A DNA stretch of 46,836 bases, taken from Burkholderiales bacterium. GTDB lineage: Bacteria > Pseudomonadota > Gammaproteobacteria > Burkholderiales > Nitrosomonadaceae. The notes beneath the pieces were generated by a model. The model saw only the letters and a list, made by a program, of their open reading frames with translations. It was not told the DNA's origin and made no database searches. The translations under genes were made by a program, and so were the position numbers. Within the stretch, counting starts at the first letter, position 1; every line of letters starts with the position of its first letter. Shown one piece after another: positions 1 to 8,142 of the stretch. The stretch spans positions 1 to 46,836 of the forward strand of contig JACKLV010000019.1 of assembly GCA_024235755.1 (NCBI GenBank). Direction: 5' to 3'.

Positions 1-50
1 TGATTGATTCACAATGAAGACAAGCGCATCAATCCATTTTTTCACATACA

Positions 51-75
51 CGCCAATGATGAATTGTCATTGGCG
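51..75. repeat. Short inverted repeat (9-bp arms, 7-nt loop)
   Basis: The arms CGCCAATGA (51-59) and TCATTGGCG (67-75) are perfectly complementary around a 7-nt loop. The element lies about 55 bp past the stop codon of the minus-strand PEP-CTERM-like gene, so it may form a stem in that transcript's 3' end. No T-run follows on either strand, so a canonical intrinsic terminator is not supported. Confidence 0.4.
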
Positions 76-128
76 CAAACATAGTCTTACTCACCCGGAT
101 GCACTATCTCTCAATTTTTGTGACGCTG

Positions 129-884
129 TCATGCCTGTCTAACAGATCGCCCCCAGGATCGACCAAAATATATTAATCCAATAATAACTAGTAAAGCAGG
201 CGCCGGTTCCGACAAAAATTTAGGCTGACTTGTCGGAATAAACTGGGCGTCAAAAAACGCCCACTCATAGGCGCGGTTAAATGCTGTTAATCCGCCGTCA
301 TGCGCTTCAATCTCGATGATGTTATGGTCTGTCGGGCTACCTGCCAATATATCATTAAGATACTGAGTAAAGTCCATGAATACCGGCATCGGTTGACCAC
401 GATCATCCATATGATCATCTAGCAAATAAGTACCTACCTCGAATCCGTTGACTGTCAGTCTCATCCAATCGTCTGCGGCAACCCACGCTCCGGTCACACC
501 GCCACCCATAAGGGTTTTAGCTGCCAAGTCAAACTCATATCTGAAATATACCGTGTCCGGCCCGGACATTCCATCAGGATTGGTTCCGGGGCCAGCAAAC
601 CACATTAATTGCGCATTGGTAGTGCCTCCATCCGGAATGGGCGTCCCATTTAAATTTGGATTGGGCTGTGTAATGGAGTTTGGATATGGCGCAAATGCAG
701 GAATCCAGCTTATCTGATCAGTACTCACTTGCCAACCGCTGCCATCAGCATTGCCTGCCCCGCTTACTATATCAAGTATTCTATGTGCACTTGCGGACAC
801 CGCAAAAGTAACGATTGTTGCAATAAATGCCATACGAAACACGCTACGAATACTTAGCCGCGCTTTTATAATGACTGCATACAT
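129..884 (-). CDS. Secreted PEP-CTERM-like protein
   Basis: This 251-residue exported protein has no recognised catalytic domain. The N-terminus has a basic stretch followed by a hydrophobic segment (MAFIATIVTFAVSASA), which fits a signal peptide. The body is rich in Gly, Asp, Asn and Pro and reads like an extracellular beta-rich domain. The last 27 residues have the tripartite layout of an exosortase sorting signal: a short Pro motif (SEPAP in place of the usual VPEPA), a hydrophobic helix (ALLVIIGLIYF) and a basic tail (GRSWGRSVR). The ATG at 884 was chosen because AAGGAGA lies six bases upstream; a GTG three bases earlier is also possible. By family knowledge such proteins are processed by an exosortase and often linked to exopolysaccharide or biofilm. 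No exosortase is visible in this window, but exosortase-A-associated hydrolases occur at 25360-27073. The exact function is unknown. Confidence 0.7.
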   Translation of the reverse strand: MYAVIIKARLSIRSVFRMAFIATIVTFAVSASAHRILDIVSGAGNADGSGWQVSTDQISWIPAFAPYPNSITQPNPNLNGTPIPDGGTTNAQLMWFAGPGTNPDGMSGPDTVYFRYEFDLAAKTLMGGGVTGAWVAADDWMRLTVNGFEVGTYLLDDHMDDRGQPMPVFMDFTQYLNDILAGSPTDHNIIEIEAHDGGLTAFNRAYEWAFFDAQFIPTSQPKFLSEPAPALLVIIGLIYFGRSWGRSVRQA

Positions 885-1358
885 CACACTTCTCCTTTAT
901 TTGGCCATAATGACTAAAATGAATGCTATCCAAAAATTGTTACAATCAATTACTCTCTGCTAATTCATGATTTATCTATTCCACCAGTTTCCGAAAAATG
1001 AATAAGCACTTGATTGTGTACAATATCAAAATCAGTCAAATAGAAGAATACGTGCAACTACGTAGAAAAATATAGCTGAATGAATGACAGGAAATCAGTA
1101 AGCGAAGCGCATTGCGCCTTTTTCATTACACTTTAAGACCATCGAACCAGGTTTGAAAGCAATGTTGGAATGAAACAAAGGAAGATCGTATTGTTTTATT
1201 GATTCAGTTCAGACACACAGTACGTTTTCCGAAAAAATTATCGCAAAATTATTTCTTGAGAGCATACTTTCCGGCAGAGATTTCTTACATTGGTAGCAGA
1301 AACACCGCTTTCGACTCGAACTTAAATCACAGTAAATAAACCGAAGCAGCGTCGCTAT
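885..1358. other. Intergenic stretch with no convincing gene
   Basis: This roughly 470-bp AT-rich region separates two minus-strand genes. The only sizeable reading frame without stops is on the minus strand at 1095-1208 (37 codons, ending KGAMRFAY before TGA). It has no start codon or ribosome site and may be the decayed 3' end of a former gene. A short GCGC-ATT-GCGC stem followed by a T-rich run lies near 1108-1125. No RNA gene, tRNA or clear promoter could be recognised. Confidence 0.4.
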
Positions 1359-2921
1359 TTAATCATGCAGATCGTCTGCCAATACCGCTCTGTCATGTGC
1401 CCAAGCACGCAGCTTGCCGATTCGTTCTGCCATTACCACGGACAAGGGGCGCGTGCGTTCGAGTTCGTGCAGAACATCGGCCGATGTCAGTTTATGATCG
1501 CTGTTCCGCGCTGTTACTTCAAAAATAGCGGCAATCACTGCTTGTTCAATTTCAGCACCTGAAAAGCTGCTGGCATTTGCCGCTAATTCTGCCAGATCGA
1601 ATGCCGCCGGATCGAAGCCCCGTTTTTTTAAATGAATGGCAAAAATCTGTTCGCGTGCTGCAGTGTTTGGAAAATCGACAAAAAAGATTTCATCAAAACG
1701 CCCTTTGCGAATCAGCTCGGGCGGAAGTGTCGAAATATCGTTCGCGGTCGCCACGATGAACACAGGTTTTGCCGCATTGCTGCGTTCGGACAGCCAGGTC
1801 AGGAACGTGCCCAGTATGCGGCGTGACACGCCGCCATCCTGCTCGCCTCCATTACCGCCCAATCCCTTCTCAAGTTCGTCGATCCATAGTACGCATGGCG
1901 CCATACCTTCCGCTGCAGCCAGCGCGGTGCGCAGATTACGTTCGCTCTCGCCGTAAAACTTATTATACATTGCACCGAAATCCAGGCGCATCAATGGTAT
2001 GTTCCATTCGCCTGCAATCGCGCGCGCGGCAAGACTTTTGCCGCCTCCCATCACGCCGAGCAGCAAAATCCCCTTGGGCCGGTCAAGCGTTGCAGTTTTG
2101 GAGTCCAGAAACGGTTTCTGACGCAGCGTTACCCAGTGTTTCATGCGCGCCAGCCCACCGATAGCGTCAAACTTGAATGACGACTCCTCGAAACCCAGCA
2201 CGCCCTCCCCTCCCAGCGCTCTGTGTTTGATCGCAAGAATGCGACGGATATCATCCTGATTAATTTCTCCATCCGCACGTAAAGCTTGGCGCACCAGACG
2301 GCGTACATCTTCAAACTCAAGCCCAAGCAGATGCATGATCAGCAAGTCAACCGTGCGGCGGTCGCCGCGCACTTTATCACCGTTTTGCGTGTGATACAGC
2401 TGCGCTTCGTTGATAACAATTGAACGAATATCGTCACGCGTCGGCAATTTCGGCTTGAAATGCCCGGCCAGCCGCAGCAGCTCCGAAGGCACATCCTCTA
2501 ACGTTGGACTGACGAACACCAGGGTGCGCGCGCATTTCGCATGATCCATGGCGATTTCGCGAATCAGACGTACCGCTACAGCATCCTTGAATCCAGGGTG
2601 CGCATCGCACAGAACATAAACGCCGTTCTGAGAGGATTTATCGATATGCCTCAGGCAGTCAATCAATTCATTTGTCTGATAAATAGCTTTACCGTGATCG
2701 CTATTAGAACTGGCTGCAAACTGACCGATACCACTGCCTGTTCCGGCTGCTCGGCCAAGTCCGTCAACGATGCTCCACCGCATCATCAATTGATTCTCCA
2801 GATTGGATGCCTGTGTCAGCAGCTTTAAAATGCGCGGTTCTTCATGTGTTTCAATCAGGATCAGCGGCACTCTGGCACGTAACAAGGCGGAAAGTTCGTT
2901 GATTTCGGCGGGCTCGTTCAT
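1359..2921 (-). CDS. Ycf46-like AAA+ ATPase
   Basis: This 520-residue protein is an AAA+ ATPase of the Ycf46 type, found in cyanobacteria, plastids and many proteobacteria. The N-terminal half (about 1-240) is the divergent Ycf46 region. The AAA core follows at about 250-470. It carries Walker A GVMGGGKS (289-296), in the form usual for this subfamily rather than GPPGTGKT, and Walker B CVLWIDELEKG (about 343-353). Also visible are the sensor-1 region VATAND, an arginine-finger segment RKGRFDE and a C-terminal lid helix region (FSGAEIEQAV). The length matches the family. Its cellular role is poorly defined; stress and CO2-related roles have been proposed in cyanobacteria. It is transcribed away from umuDC and has no operon partner here. 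The ATG at 2921 has only a weak ribosome site. Confidence 0.85.
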   Translation of the reverse strand: MNEPAEINELSALLRARVPLILIETHEEPRILKLLTQASNLENQLMMRWSIVDGLGRAAGTGSGIGQFAASSNSDHGKAIYQTNELIDCLRHIDKSSQNGVYVLCDAHPGFKDAVAVRLIREIAMDHAKCARTLVFVSPTLEDVPSELLRLAGHFKPKLPTRDDIRSIVINEAQLYHTQNGDKVRGDRRTVDLLIMHLLGLEFEDVRRLVRQALRADGEINQDDIRRILAIKHRALGGEGVLGFEESSFKFDAIGGLARMKHWVTLRQKPFLDSKTATLDRPKGILLLGVMGGGKSLAARAIAGEWNIPLMRLDFGAMYNKFYGESERNLRTALAAAEGMAPCVLWIDELEKGLGGNGGEQDGGVSRRILGTFLTWLSERSNAAKPVFIVATANDISTLPPELIRKGRFDEIFFVDFPNTAAREQIFAIHLKKRGFDPAAFDLAELAANASSFSGAEIEQAVIAAIFEVTARNSDHKLTSADVLHELERTRPLSVVMAERIGKLRAWAHDRAVLADDLHD

Positions 2922-3087
2922 CGTTATTTCATCGTAAAGTCAATCATACCCATGCAACGACTCTGACCAATGAAATCTTGAACAATTATGTTATAAAGCG
3001 GGTTATCAATAAGGCAATCACCGGTTTGTAACAAAATCATGCGCGGCTTATCGCTCACAGATTCATAACACCGTTACTATAAAGATT

Positions 3088-3116
3088 TTGACTGAAACGA
3101 TTATTTCATTTAATCT
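3088..3116 (+). promoter_or_regulatory. Candidate sigma-70 promoter for umuDC
   Basis: TTGACT at 3088-3093 is a good -35 element. Seventeen bases further, TAATCT at 3111-3116 could be the -10 element, though it is poor (three of six consensus positions). The -10 lies inside the left arm of the 39-bp palindrome before umuD, so a factor bound to the palindrome would block the promoter. This is read from spacing and consensus only. Confidence 0.35.
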
Positions 3117-3146
3117 TGATTAATGTGTCATTAATCAAGATTAAAT
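3108..3146. promoter_or_regulatory. Perfect 39-bp palindrome, probable operator of umuDC
   Basis: Two perfectly complementary 18-bp arms (3108-3125 and 3129-3146) flank a 3-nt centre (TGT). The core of each half is TTAATCTTGATTAATG. The palindrome ends three bases before the umuD start codon and covers the candidate -10 and the ribosome-binding region. No CTGT-N8-ACAG LexA box of the usual proteobacterial type is visible between the ATPase gene and umuD. It most likely serves as an operator for a dimeric or tetrameric repressor, possibly UmuD itself. A hairpin in the mRNA leader, masking the ribosome site, is an alternative or additional role. Confidence 0.7.
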
Positions 3147-3149
3147 ATT

Positions 3150-3725
3150 ATGAAGCAGTCAAACTGGGGCGGACAACGTACCGGTGCGGGTAGGAAACGT
3201 TCTGCGGAGCCGACGGTCACCATTCGCGTACCCACCAGCAGCAAGGAAGCCATCCTGCAATGGATACGGGAACGCAAAACGCCAGCTGCATGTATTCCTG
3301 CGTGGATGGAAGTTATCCAGTTCGAACAACAAACCGTACCGCAGTCATTCCCGCGCATGAGTCATTCGGTACGCGCCGGTTTCCCCTCGCCGGCAGACGA
3401 TTATGTGGAAAAACGCATCGATCTGAACGAAGAATTGATTCAACACCGCGAGGCCACTTTTTTTCTGCGCGTCAGAGGGCATTCGATGATCAATGCCGGT
3501 ATTGACGACGGCGATGAGTTGATTGTCGACCGCGCCATTGCACCCGAACATAACCGTATTGTCGTTGCCGCAGTCGATGGCGAATTAACCGTCAAGCGTT
3601 TCTACCGGCGCAACGGAATCATCAAACTGATTGCAGAAAATCCGCACTACCCGGATATCGAATTCAAAAGCGAGCAGGAAATGATGATATGGGGCGTGGT
3701 CACCCGGGTCATCAAATCTGTATGA
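3150..3725 (+). CDS. umuD: UmuD-like SOS mutagenesis protein with extra N-terminal domain
   Basis: This 191-residue S24-family protein is the accessory subunit for polymerase V-type translesion synthesis. Residues from about 72 onward match UmuD. They hold an Ala76-Gly77 self-cleavage site (VRAGFPSPADDYVE), the nucleophile Ser112 in GHSM and the general base Lys149 in ELTVKR. The Ser-Lys spacing of 37 equals that of E. coli UmuD (60 and 97). The first 70 residues are additional to E. coli UmuD (139 aa). They contain GGQRTGAGRKR, an AT-hook-like basic run, then TVTIRVPTSSKEAILQWI, which looks like the strand and first helix of a ribbon-helix-helix domain. The protein may therefore bind DNA before cleavage. 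The stop overlaps the umuC start (ATGA), indicating translational coupling. The 39-bp palindrome upstream suggests autoregulation, which is an inference. The ATG at 3150 has a weak ribosome site within the palindrome arm. Confidence 0.9.
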   Translation: MKQSNWGGQRTGAGRKRSAEPTVTIRVPTSSKEAILQWIRERKTPAACIPAWMEVIQFEQQTVPQSFPRMSHSVRAGFPSPADDYVEKRIDLNEELIQHREATFFLRVRGHSMINAGIDDGDELIVDRAIAPEHNRIVVAAVDGELTVKRFYRRNGIIKLIAENPHYPDIEFKSEQEMMIWGVVTRVIKSV

Positions 3726-4999
3726 GCATGTTTGCACTAGTTGACGGCAATAATTTCTATGTATCCTGCGAGCGCGTATTCAACCCGCATCTGATTGACA
3801 GACCCGTCGTTGTATTATCCAACAATGACGGCTGCGCAGTCGCACGCTCCGAAGAAGCCAAGGCGCTGGGTATCAAAATGGGCGTACCCTGGTTTCAGGT
3901 GCAGGCGCTGGCACGGAAGCACGGTGTTATCGCGTTATCGTCAAATTACACGCTTTATGCCGATATGAGCAACCGTATGATGACGGTTCTTGGCCAGTTT
4001 GCTCCACAGGAAATCTATTCCATAGACGAAAGTTTTCTGCATTTTAGTGGTCTGAACACGGATCTGACGGCCTATGGCCAGGCAATTCGTCAGCGCATTA
4101 AACACTGGCTTGGACTGCCGGTCTGCATCGGCATCGGACCAACCAAGACGCTGGCAAAGCTTGCCAACCATATCGCCAAAAAACAACCGCACTGGCAAGG
4201 TGTCTGCGATCTTAGCGTTTTACCCGAAACAGCGCTCAACAATTTACTGGCCGGCATTGAATCCGGCGAAATCTGGGGAATCGGCCGCCGCCTGCGGGAA
4301 AAACTGCATCACCTGAATATCCGCACCGCGCTGGCGCTCAAATATGCGGATACTGATTTGATCGGCCACATGTTTTCAATAACCACAAAACGCACTGTCA
4401 TGGAGTTGCGCGGCATACCTGCATTACGGCTTGATGAAGTCACACCGGCCAGAAAGCAAATTTTGTGCAGCCGCTCCTTCGGCATGCCCGTCACGCAATA
4501 CAGTGAGCTTCAGGAGGCAATGACCAGTTATATTACCCGAGCAGCGGAAAAACTGCGGTGCCAGTCTTCACTTGCGCATGCCGTTCATGTTGATATCCGC
4601 ACCAATCCACACCGCAAGCAAGATGCGCAATACCGGCAAGGCATCACGGTCACTTTAATGGAACCCACCTGTGATACGATCAGACTGACGCGCGCGGGAT
4701 TATGGGGGTTGGCGCGTATCTACCGACCGGGCTACCGTTATAACAAGGCCGGGGCGATACTAATGGAACTGATCCCCGCAGGCTTGCGGCAAACTGCATT
4801 GTTTACCCATAACACGACCATATCAGACAAAACACAAACACTCATGACAGCGCTTGACCTGATCAATCGGCGCATGGGAAAAGACACGCTTGCGCTGGCA
4901 GGTGCGGGCATCGTAAAAAACTGGCATATGAAACGCAGCCATAAATCGCCCTGTTATACGACCGAATGGAAACAGCTGGCGGAAGCGCACTGTCATTAA
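3722..4999 (+). CDS. umuC: UmuC, catalytic subunit of DNA polymerase V
   Basis: This 425-residue Y-family translesion polymerase copies damaged DNA together with cleaved UmuD. The N-terminus has LVDGNNFYVSCE with the metal-binding Asp8 and the aromatic steric-gate region. The second catalytic motif, SIDES, supplies Asp102 and Glu103. The helix-hairpin-helix region GIGPTKTLAKLANHIAKK and the UmuC-specific C-terminal segment ending in PCYTTEWKQLAEA are both present, so the gene looks intact. The start at 3722 overlaps the umuD stop by four bases; a second ATG at 3728 gives the more typical MFALVD start. It is co-transcribed with umuD and likely regulated by whatever acts at the palindrome at 3108-3146. 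Confidence 0.95.
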   Translation: MSMFALVDGNNFYVSCERVFNPHLIDRPVVVLSNNDGCAVARSEEAKALGIKMGVPWFQVQALARKHGVIALSSNYTLYADMSNRMMTVLGQFAPQEIYSIDESFLHFSGLNTDLTAYGQAIRQRIKHWLGLPVCIGIGPTKTLAKLANHIAKKQPHWQGVCDLSVLPETALNNLLAGIESGEIWGIGRRLREKLHHLNIRTALALKYADTDLIGHMFSITTKRTVMELRGIPALRLDEVTPARKQILCSRSFGMPVTQYSELQEAMTSYITRAAEKLRCQSSLAHAVHVDIRTNPHRKQDAQYRQGITVTLMEPTCDTIRLTRAGLWGLARIYRPGYRYNKAGAILMELIPAGLRQTALFTHNTTISDKTQTLMTALDLINRRMGKDTLALAGAGIVKNWHMKRSHKSPCYTTEWKQLAEAHCH

Positions 5000-5147
5000 G
5001 CCATTCTCCGATCAAGACCTGATATCGCAAAAATAATGAAAAAAATATCGCTGAATACGCAAATCATGCTCGATAGTCTGATTGTACAAAAATGGACTCA
5101 CCGCGAATGCACAAGAACAAACTGCATGACAAGCCGAGTCAAACATG

Positions 5148-6317
5148 TCAAACAGCTTCCTCATCCCGAAAACGCTGCTGGATCTTCTGAATTTTATCCG
5201 GATTTCTTAACAAGGCATTCACGCAATCACGGTCCAGTTTGGTATTAGACAATTCTTTGAGCAGCGCAAAAGCTTTATCGTTACTCCAGGGCACCTTGTA
5301 AGCACGGCGCGAAGTCAATGCGTCGAACACATCGGCAACCGCGCTGATACGCGCTTCAATCGGAATCTCATTGCCTTTGAGGCCTTTTGGATAGCCGCTG
5401 CCATCCACAGCTTCATGATGATATTCGGCGATATTGCGCATAATATTGACATGATTAAACGCATATAAACTGAAATCTTCAAGAATGGCATCGATAATTT
5501 CCCGCCCTTTCCTGGGATGGGTTTTCATGATATCGAACTCTTCTTCATTCAACTTCCCGGGCTTGCGCAAGATACTATCCGGAATACCGATTTTGCCGAC
5601 ATCGTGCAATGGCGAAAACAAAAAAATATGCTCAATCTGCTCATCGGTAATATTATAGTCCACCGCCAGTTCGCGTGCGATCAAACGTGCATAATGCGCG
5701 GTACGATCAATATGCCTGCCCGTTTCAATATCCCGATAATGCGTCATACTGCGCGTTGCCTGTACGGCAGCTACGAGCGTTCGAATGGCTGCCAGTTCAT
5801 TGATGACCATCAGGGCAATCAAATGGCCATAAATGTCGATCTGACGCAACACTGCGGGTGTAAAAGGATGCGCTTCAAAAGAATTGAAAAACAGAAAACC
5901 GACAAAAGCACCGCTCTGATAAAGCGGCATGGTATAACTGGCTTTATATCCTTTGGCGGCAACGAGTTTCGTGTGCTCGTTTGTTCCCCGGGAAAAAATA
6001 TCTAGATCCTGAACCAGCCGTGGACGGCGCTGTTCAATAATTTCCCGTAACGAGGGTGCGGCATTGAGCGGGGCTTCATAGGTGACCATCGGGCTATCAT
6101 TACCTTCGGTGCTATGCGCATAGGTCTTGAGCATATCGGTTTGCTCATCATGCAATGCAATAGCCAAACGACTGATAAAAGGAAAATCCTGAAGAATAAT
6201 CTGATGGATAAAACTGAGCTTATCAGACAAAGGAAGATTCTCATGTAACCGGGCAAGCGTATCTTGGTGTGCGAATAAATCCTCTTTTTGTTGCAAAATC
6301 AGAACACCTTTCTTCAA
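5148..6317 (-). CDS. GAF-HD-GYP protein, probable cyclic-di-GMP phosphodiesterase
   Basis: This 389-residue cytoplasmic protein has a GAF-like sensory domain (about 15-180) and an HD-GYP domain (about 185-370). The HD pair is at 238-239 (PLHDVGKIG), followed by HHE at 300-302 and the GSGYP signature at 306-310. The metal-binding set expected of an active phosphodiesterase therefore appears complete. There is no receiver domain or membrane segment. It lies 69 bp downstream of fliE on the same strand, in the flrB-flrC-fliE row, so it may lower cyclic-di-GMP to favour motility; that role is inferred from context. The start is uncertain. TTG at 6317 is the longest option, and TTG at 6296 has a better-placed AAGG upstream. 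Confidence 0.85.
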   Translation of the reverse strand: MKKGVLILQQKEDLFAHQDTLARLHENLPLSDKLSFIHQIILQDFPFISRLAIALHDEQTDMLKTYAHSTEGNDSPMVTYEAPLNAAPSLREIIEQRRPRLVQDLDIFSRGTNEHTKLVAAKGYKASYTMPLYQSGAFVGFLFFNSFEAHPFTPAVLRQIDIYGHLIALMVINELAAIRTLVAAVQATRSMTHYRDIETGRHIDRTAHYARLIARELAVDYNITDEQIEHIFLFSPLHDVGKIGIPDSILRKPGKLNEEEFDIMKTHPRKGREIIDAILEDFSLYAFNHVNIMRNIAEYHHEAVDGSGYPKGLKGNEIPIEARISAVADVFDALTSRRAYKVPWSNDKAFALLKELSNTKLDRDCVNALLRNPDKIQKIQQRFRDEEAV

Positions 6318-6386
6318 AAAAACAAATTATCCGGCCTGCTCAGATATTTGCTGAAGTCGAAAAATTTAAAGCAAACATCAGGCCAG

Positions 6387-6710
6387 TCAGACCTGCATAT
6401 TCATAATTTCCTGATAAGCCGTAACGAGTTTATTACGAACCTGAACCATGGATTGGAAGGATACGTTGGCTTTTTGTAATGAAATCATCACGTCATGCAA
6501 ATCCGTATTGGACTCGCCGTTGACAAAATCCCTGCTCAGCTGCCCAGCCGTCTGTTGTACGTCATTGACCTTATCGATTGCAGCTTTCAATGTTTGACTA
6601 AAATCAACATCAGCCGCTTCATTATTTTCCGACGGTTTTTTTATACCTGAAGCCAGTGCCGAGGCCGCATTTAATTGCTCAAGTATATTGTCAATTCCTG
6701 ATCTATCCAT
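6387..6710 (-). CDS. fliE: Flagellar hook-basal body protein FliE
   Basis: This 107-residue FliE joins the MS ring to the proximal rod and is one of the first rod proteins exported. The C-terminal half is typical: helix DVMISLQKANVSFQSMVQVRNKLVTAYQEIMNMQV, with the conserved Q(V/M)RNKLVxAYQEIMxM pattern at the end. The N-terminus has the usual low-complexity, Ala-rich segment. It is separated from fliF by flrB and flrC and lies on the opposite strand, whereas in many bacteria fliE directly precedes fliF. The 115-bp gap after flrC may hold a promoter, but no clear sigma-54 site was found there. Confidence 0.93.
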   Translation of the reverse strand: MDRSGIDNILEQLNAASALASGIKKPSENNEAADVDFSQTLKAAIDKVNDVQQTAGQLSRDFVNGESNTDLHDVMISLQKANVSFQSMVQVRNKLVTAYQEIMNMQV

Positions 6711-6825
6711 AATTAAAACCCTAATATCAGAATTCCCGGATACAAAGATTGTTCATCTATCCATTTGCCCAACTTTTTAATCATACAGTAAATTTTAGAA
6801 ACTGTTTTGAATAAACAGCTTGTTT

Positions 6826-8142
6826 TTAAATACTGTCTGCACGGTACTGCTGTAATTTATACCGAAGTGTCCGTTCGGAAATACCCAGTCTTTGAACGGC
6901 TAGTTTACGGGAACCATTAACTGCTGCGAGCGTATCCATAATATGTTTGCGTTCCAGTGCCTTCATATCCAACGATGCGGTTTCTATAGCTGCATCTACT
7001 TTCTGTGAACTAACACCAGCATCCGGCAGGCAAATATGCTCAGCTTCTATACGATCGGTTGCCAATATCATGGCGCGCTGCATCACGTTCTCAAGCTCCC
7101 GAACATTACCAGGCCAATGATATCGCGTAAGTATATCAATTGCATCTTGCGATAAACCAAGGTCACAACGTTGCTGCGTATCCGCTTTAACCCGTTGCAT
7201 AAAATGCTGCGCCAGCGGTTCGATGTCACATGGCCTTTTCCTGAGCGCCGGAACTTCAATTGGAAAAACATTTAAGCGGTAATACAAATCTTCCCTGAAT
7301 TTTCCAAGCTTTACCATTTCGGACATATCACGGTTTGATGTTGCCAAAAGCCGGAAATCAAGTTTGATGATCTGATGCCCACCGACTCGCTCAACCTCCC
7401 TTTCCTGTAACACGCGCAGTAATTTTGCTTGAAGATCCAGTGGCATTTCAGAAACCTCATCAAGCAGCAAAGTGCCACCATCTGCTTGTTCAAACTTTCC
7501 GGGTTGCGCACGGGCGGCGCCGGTAAATGCACCCTTCTCGTAACCAAAAAGCGTTGCTTCCAACAGGTTGTCCGGAATAGCAGCGCAATTGATGGCGACA
7601 AAAGGTTTATTGAAACGATCTGAATGCTGATGGATATAGCGCGCAACCACTTCCTTTCCACTGCCGCTTTCACCGGTCAACAGTACCGTCGCCGGCGATT
7701 TGGCAACACGTTTGGCCAATAACAACAATTCACGCATACAAGGATCTCTAGCGATGATATCGTCATGATCCTCGATGCACCCCAAAGTATATTGATCGAT
7801 ACGCATCAATAAATCGCCAGGTTCAAAAGGCTTGAGTACAAAATCGCAAGCGCCGCCGCGCATTGCGGCAATGGCTCTGTCAATTTCCCCATAGGCAGTC
7901 ATTAACAACACTGGCAAATCTGGATCGAATATCTTGATTCTTTGTAACAAAGCCAAACCGTCAACCGGTTGCATTTGAACATCGCTGATCACCATACCAA
8001 CCGAATTTTCCTGCAGCAATGCCATGGCTTCCACGCCGTTGCATGCGGCGATGGGATGATATCCCGCCAGTTTCACCGTGTCGCAAATCGCTTCCAACAA
8101 ATTTCGATCATCCTCGACAATCAGCACAGGTAATTTCTTCAT
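6826..8142 (-). CDS. flrC: Sigma-54-dependent flagellar response regulator FlrC/FleR
   Basis: This 438-residue NtrC-type activator has three parts. The receiver (about 5-118) has phosphoacceptor Asp54 and conserved Lys104 (FVLKPF). The AAA+ sigma-54 activation domain has Walker A GESGSGKE (157-164), the sigma-54 contact loop GAFTGA (204-209) and Walker B GGTLLLDEVSEM. The C-terminus is a Fis-type helix-turn-helix (LAVQRLGISERTLRYKL). All catalytic motifs are present, so it should drive open-complex formation at sigma-54 promoters. It overlaps flrB by four bases and sits between flrB and fliE, so its target is very probably the flagellar operons, including the flgB promoter at 32924-32940. The name FlrC (Vibrio) or FleR (Pseudomonas) is assigned by domain layout and position. 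Confidence 0.92.
   Translation of the reverse strand: MKKLPVLIVEDDRNLLEAICDTVKLAGYHPIAACNGVEAMALLQENSVGMVISDVQMQPVDGLALLQRIKIFDPDLPVLLMTAYGEIDRAIAAMRGGACDFVLKPFEPGDLLMRIDQYTLGCIEDHDDIIARDPCMRELLLLAKRVAKSPATVLLTGESGSGKEVVARYIHQHSDRFNKPFVAINCAAIPDNLLEATLFGYEKGAFTGAARAQPGKFEQADGGTLLLDEVSEMPLDLQAKLLRVLQEREVERVGGHQIIKLDFRLLATSNRDMSEMVKLGKFREDLYYRLNVFPIEVPALRKRPCDIEPLAQHFMQRVKADTQQRCDLGLSQDAIDILTRYHWPGNVRELENVMQRAMILATDRIEAEHICLPDAGVSSQKVDAAIETASLDMKALERKHIMDTLAAVNGSRKLAVQRLGISERTLRYKLQQYRADSI

Noticed and set aside
448..717. Plus-strand frame of 89 codons
   Set aside because: It is the antisense shadow of the PEP-CTERM-like gene, with no family resemblance.
1100..1130. GCGC-ATT-GCGC followed by a T-rich run as an intrinsic terminator
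   Set aside because: The stem is only four base pairs, and no gene ends nearby on the plus strand.
5036..5248. Plus-strand 70-codon frame after umuC
   Set aside because: It overlaps the 3' end of the HD-GYP gene by about 100 bp, has no ribosome site and shows no recognisable motif.
6711..6825. Search for a sigma-54 promoter before fliE
   Set aside because: No GG-N10-GC pair in the right orientation was found in this gap.
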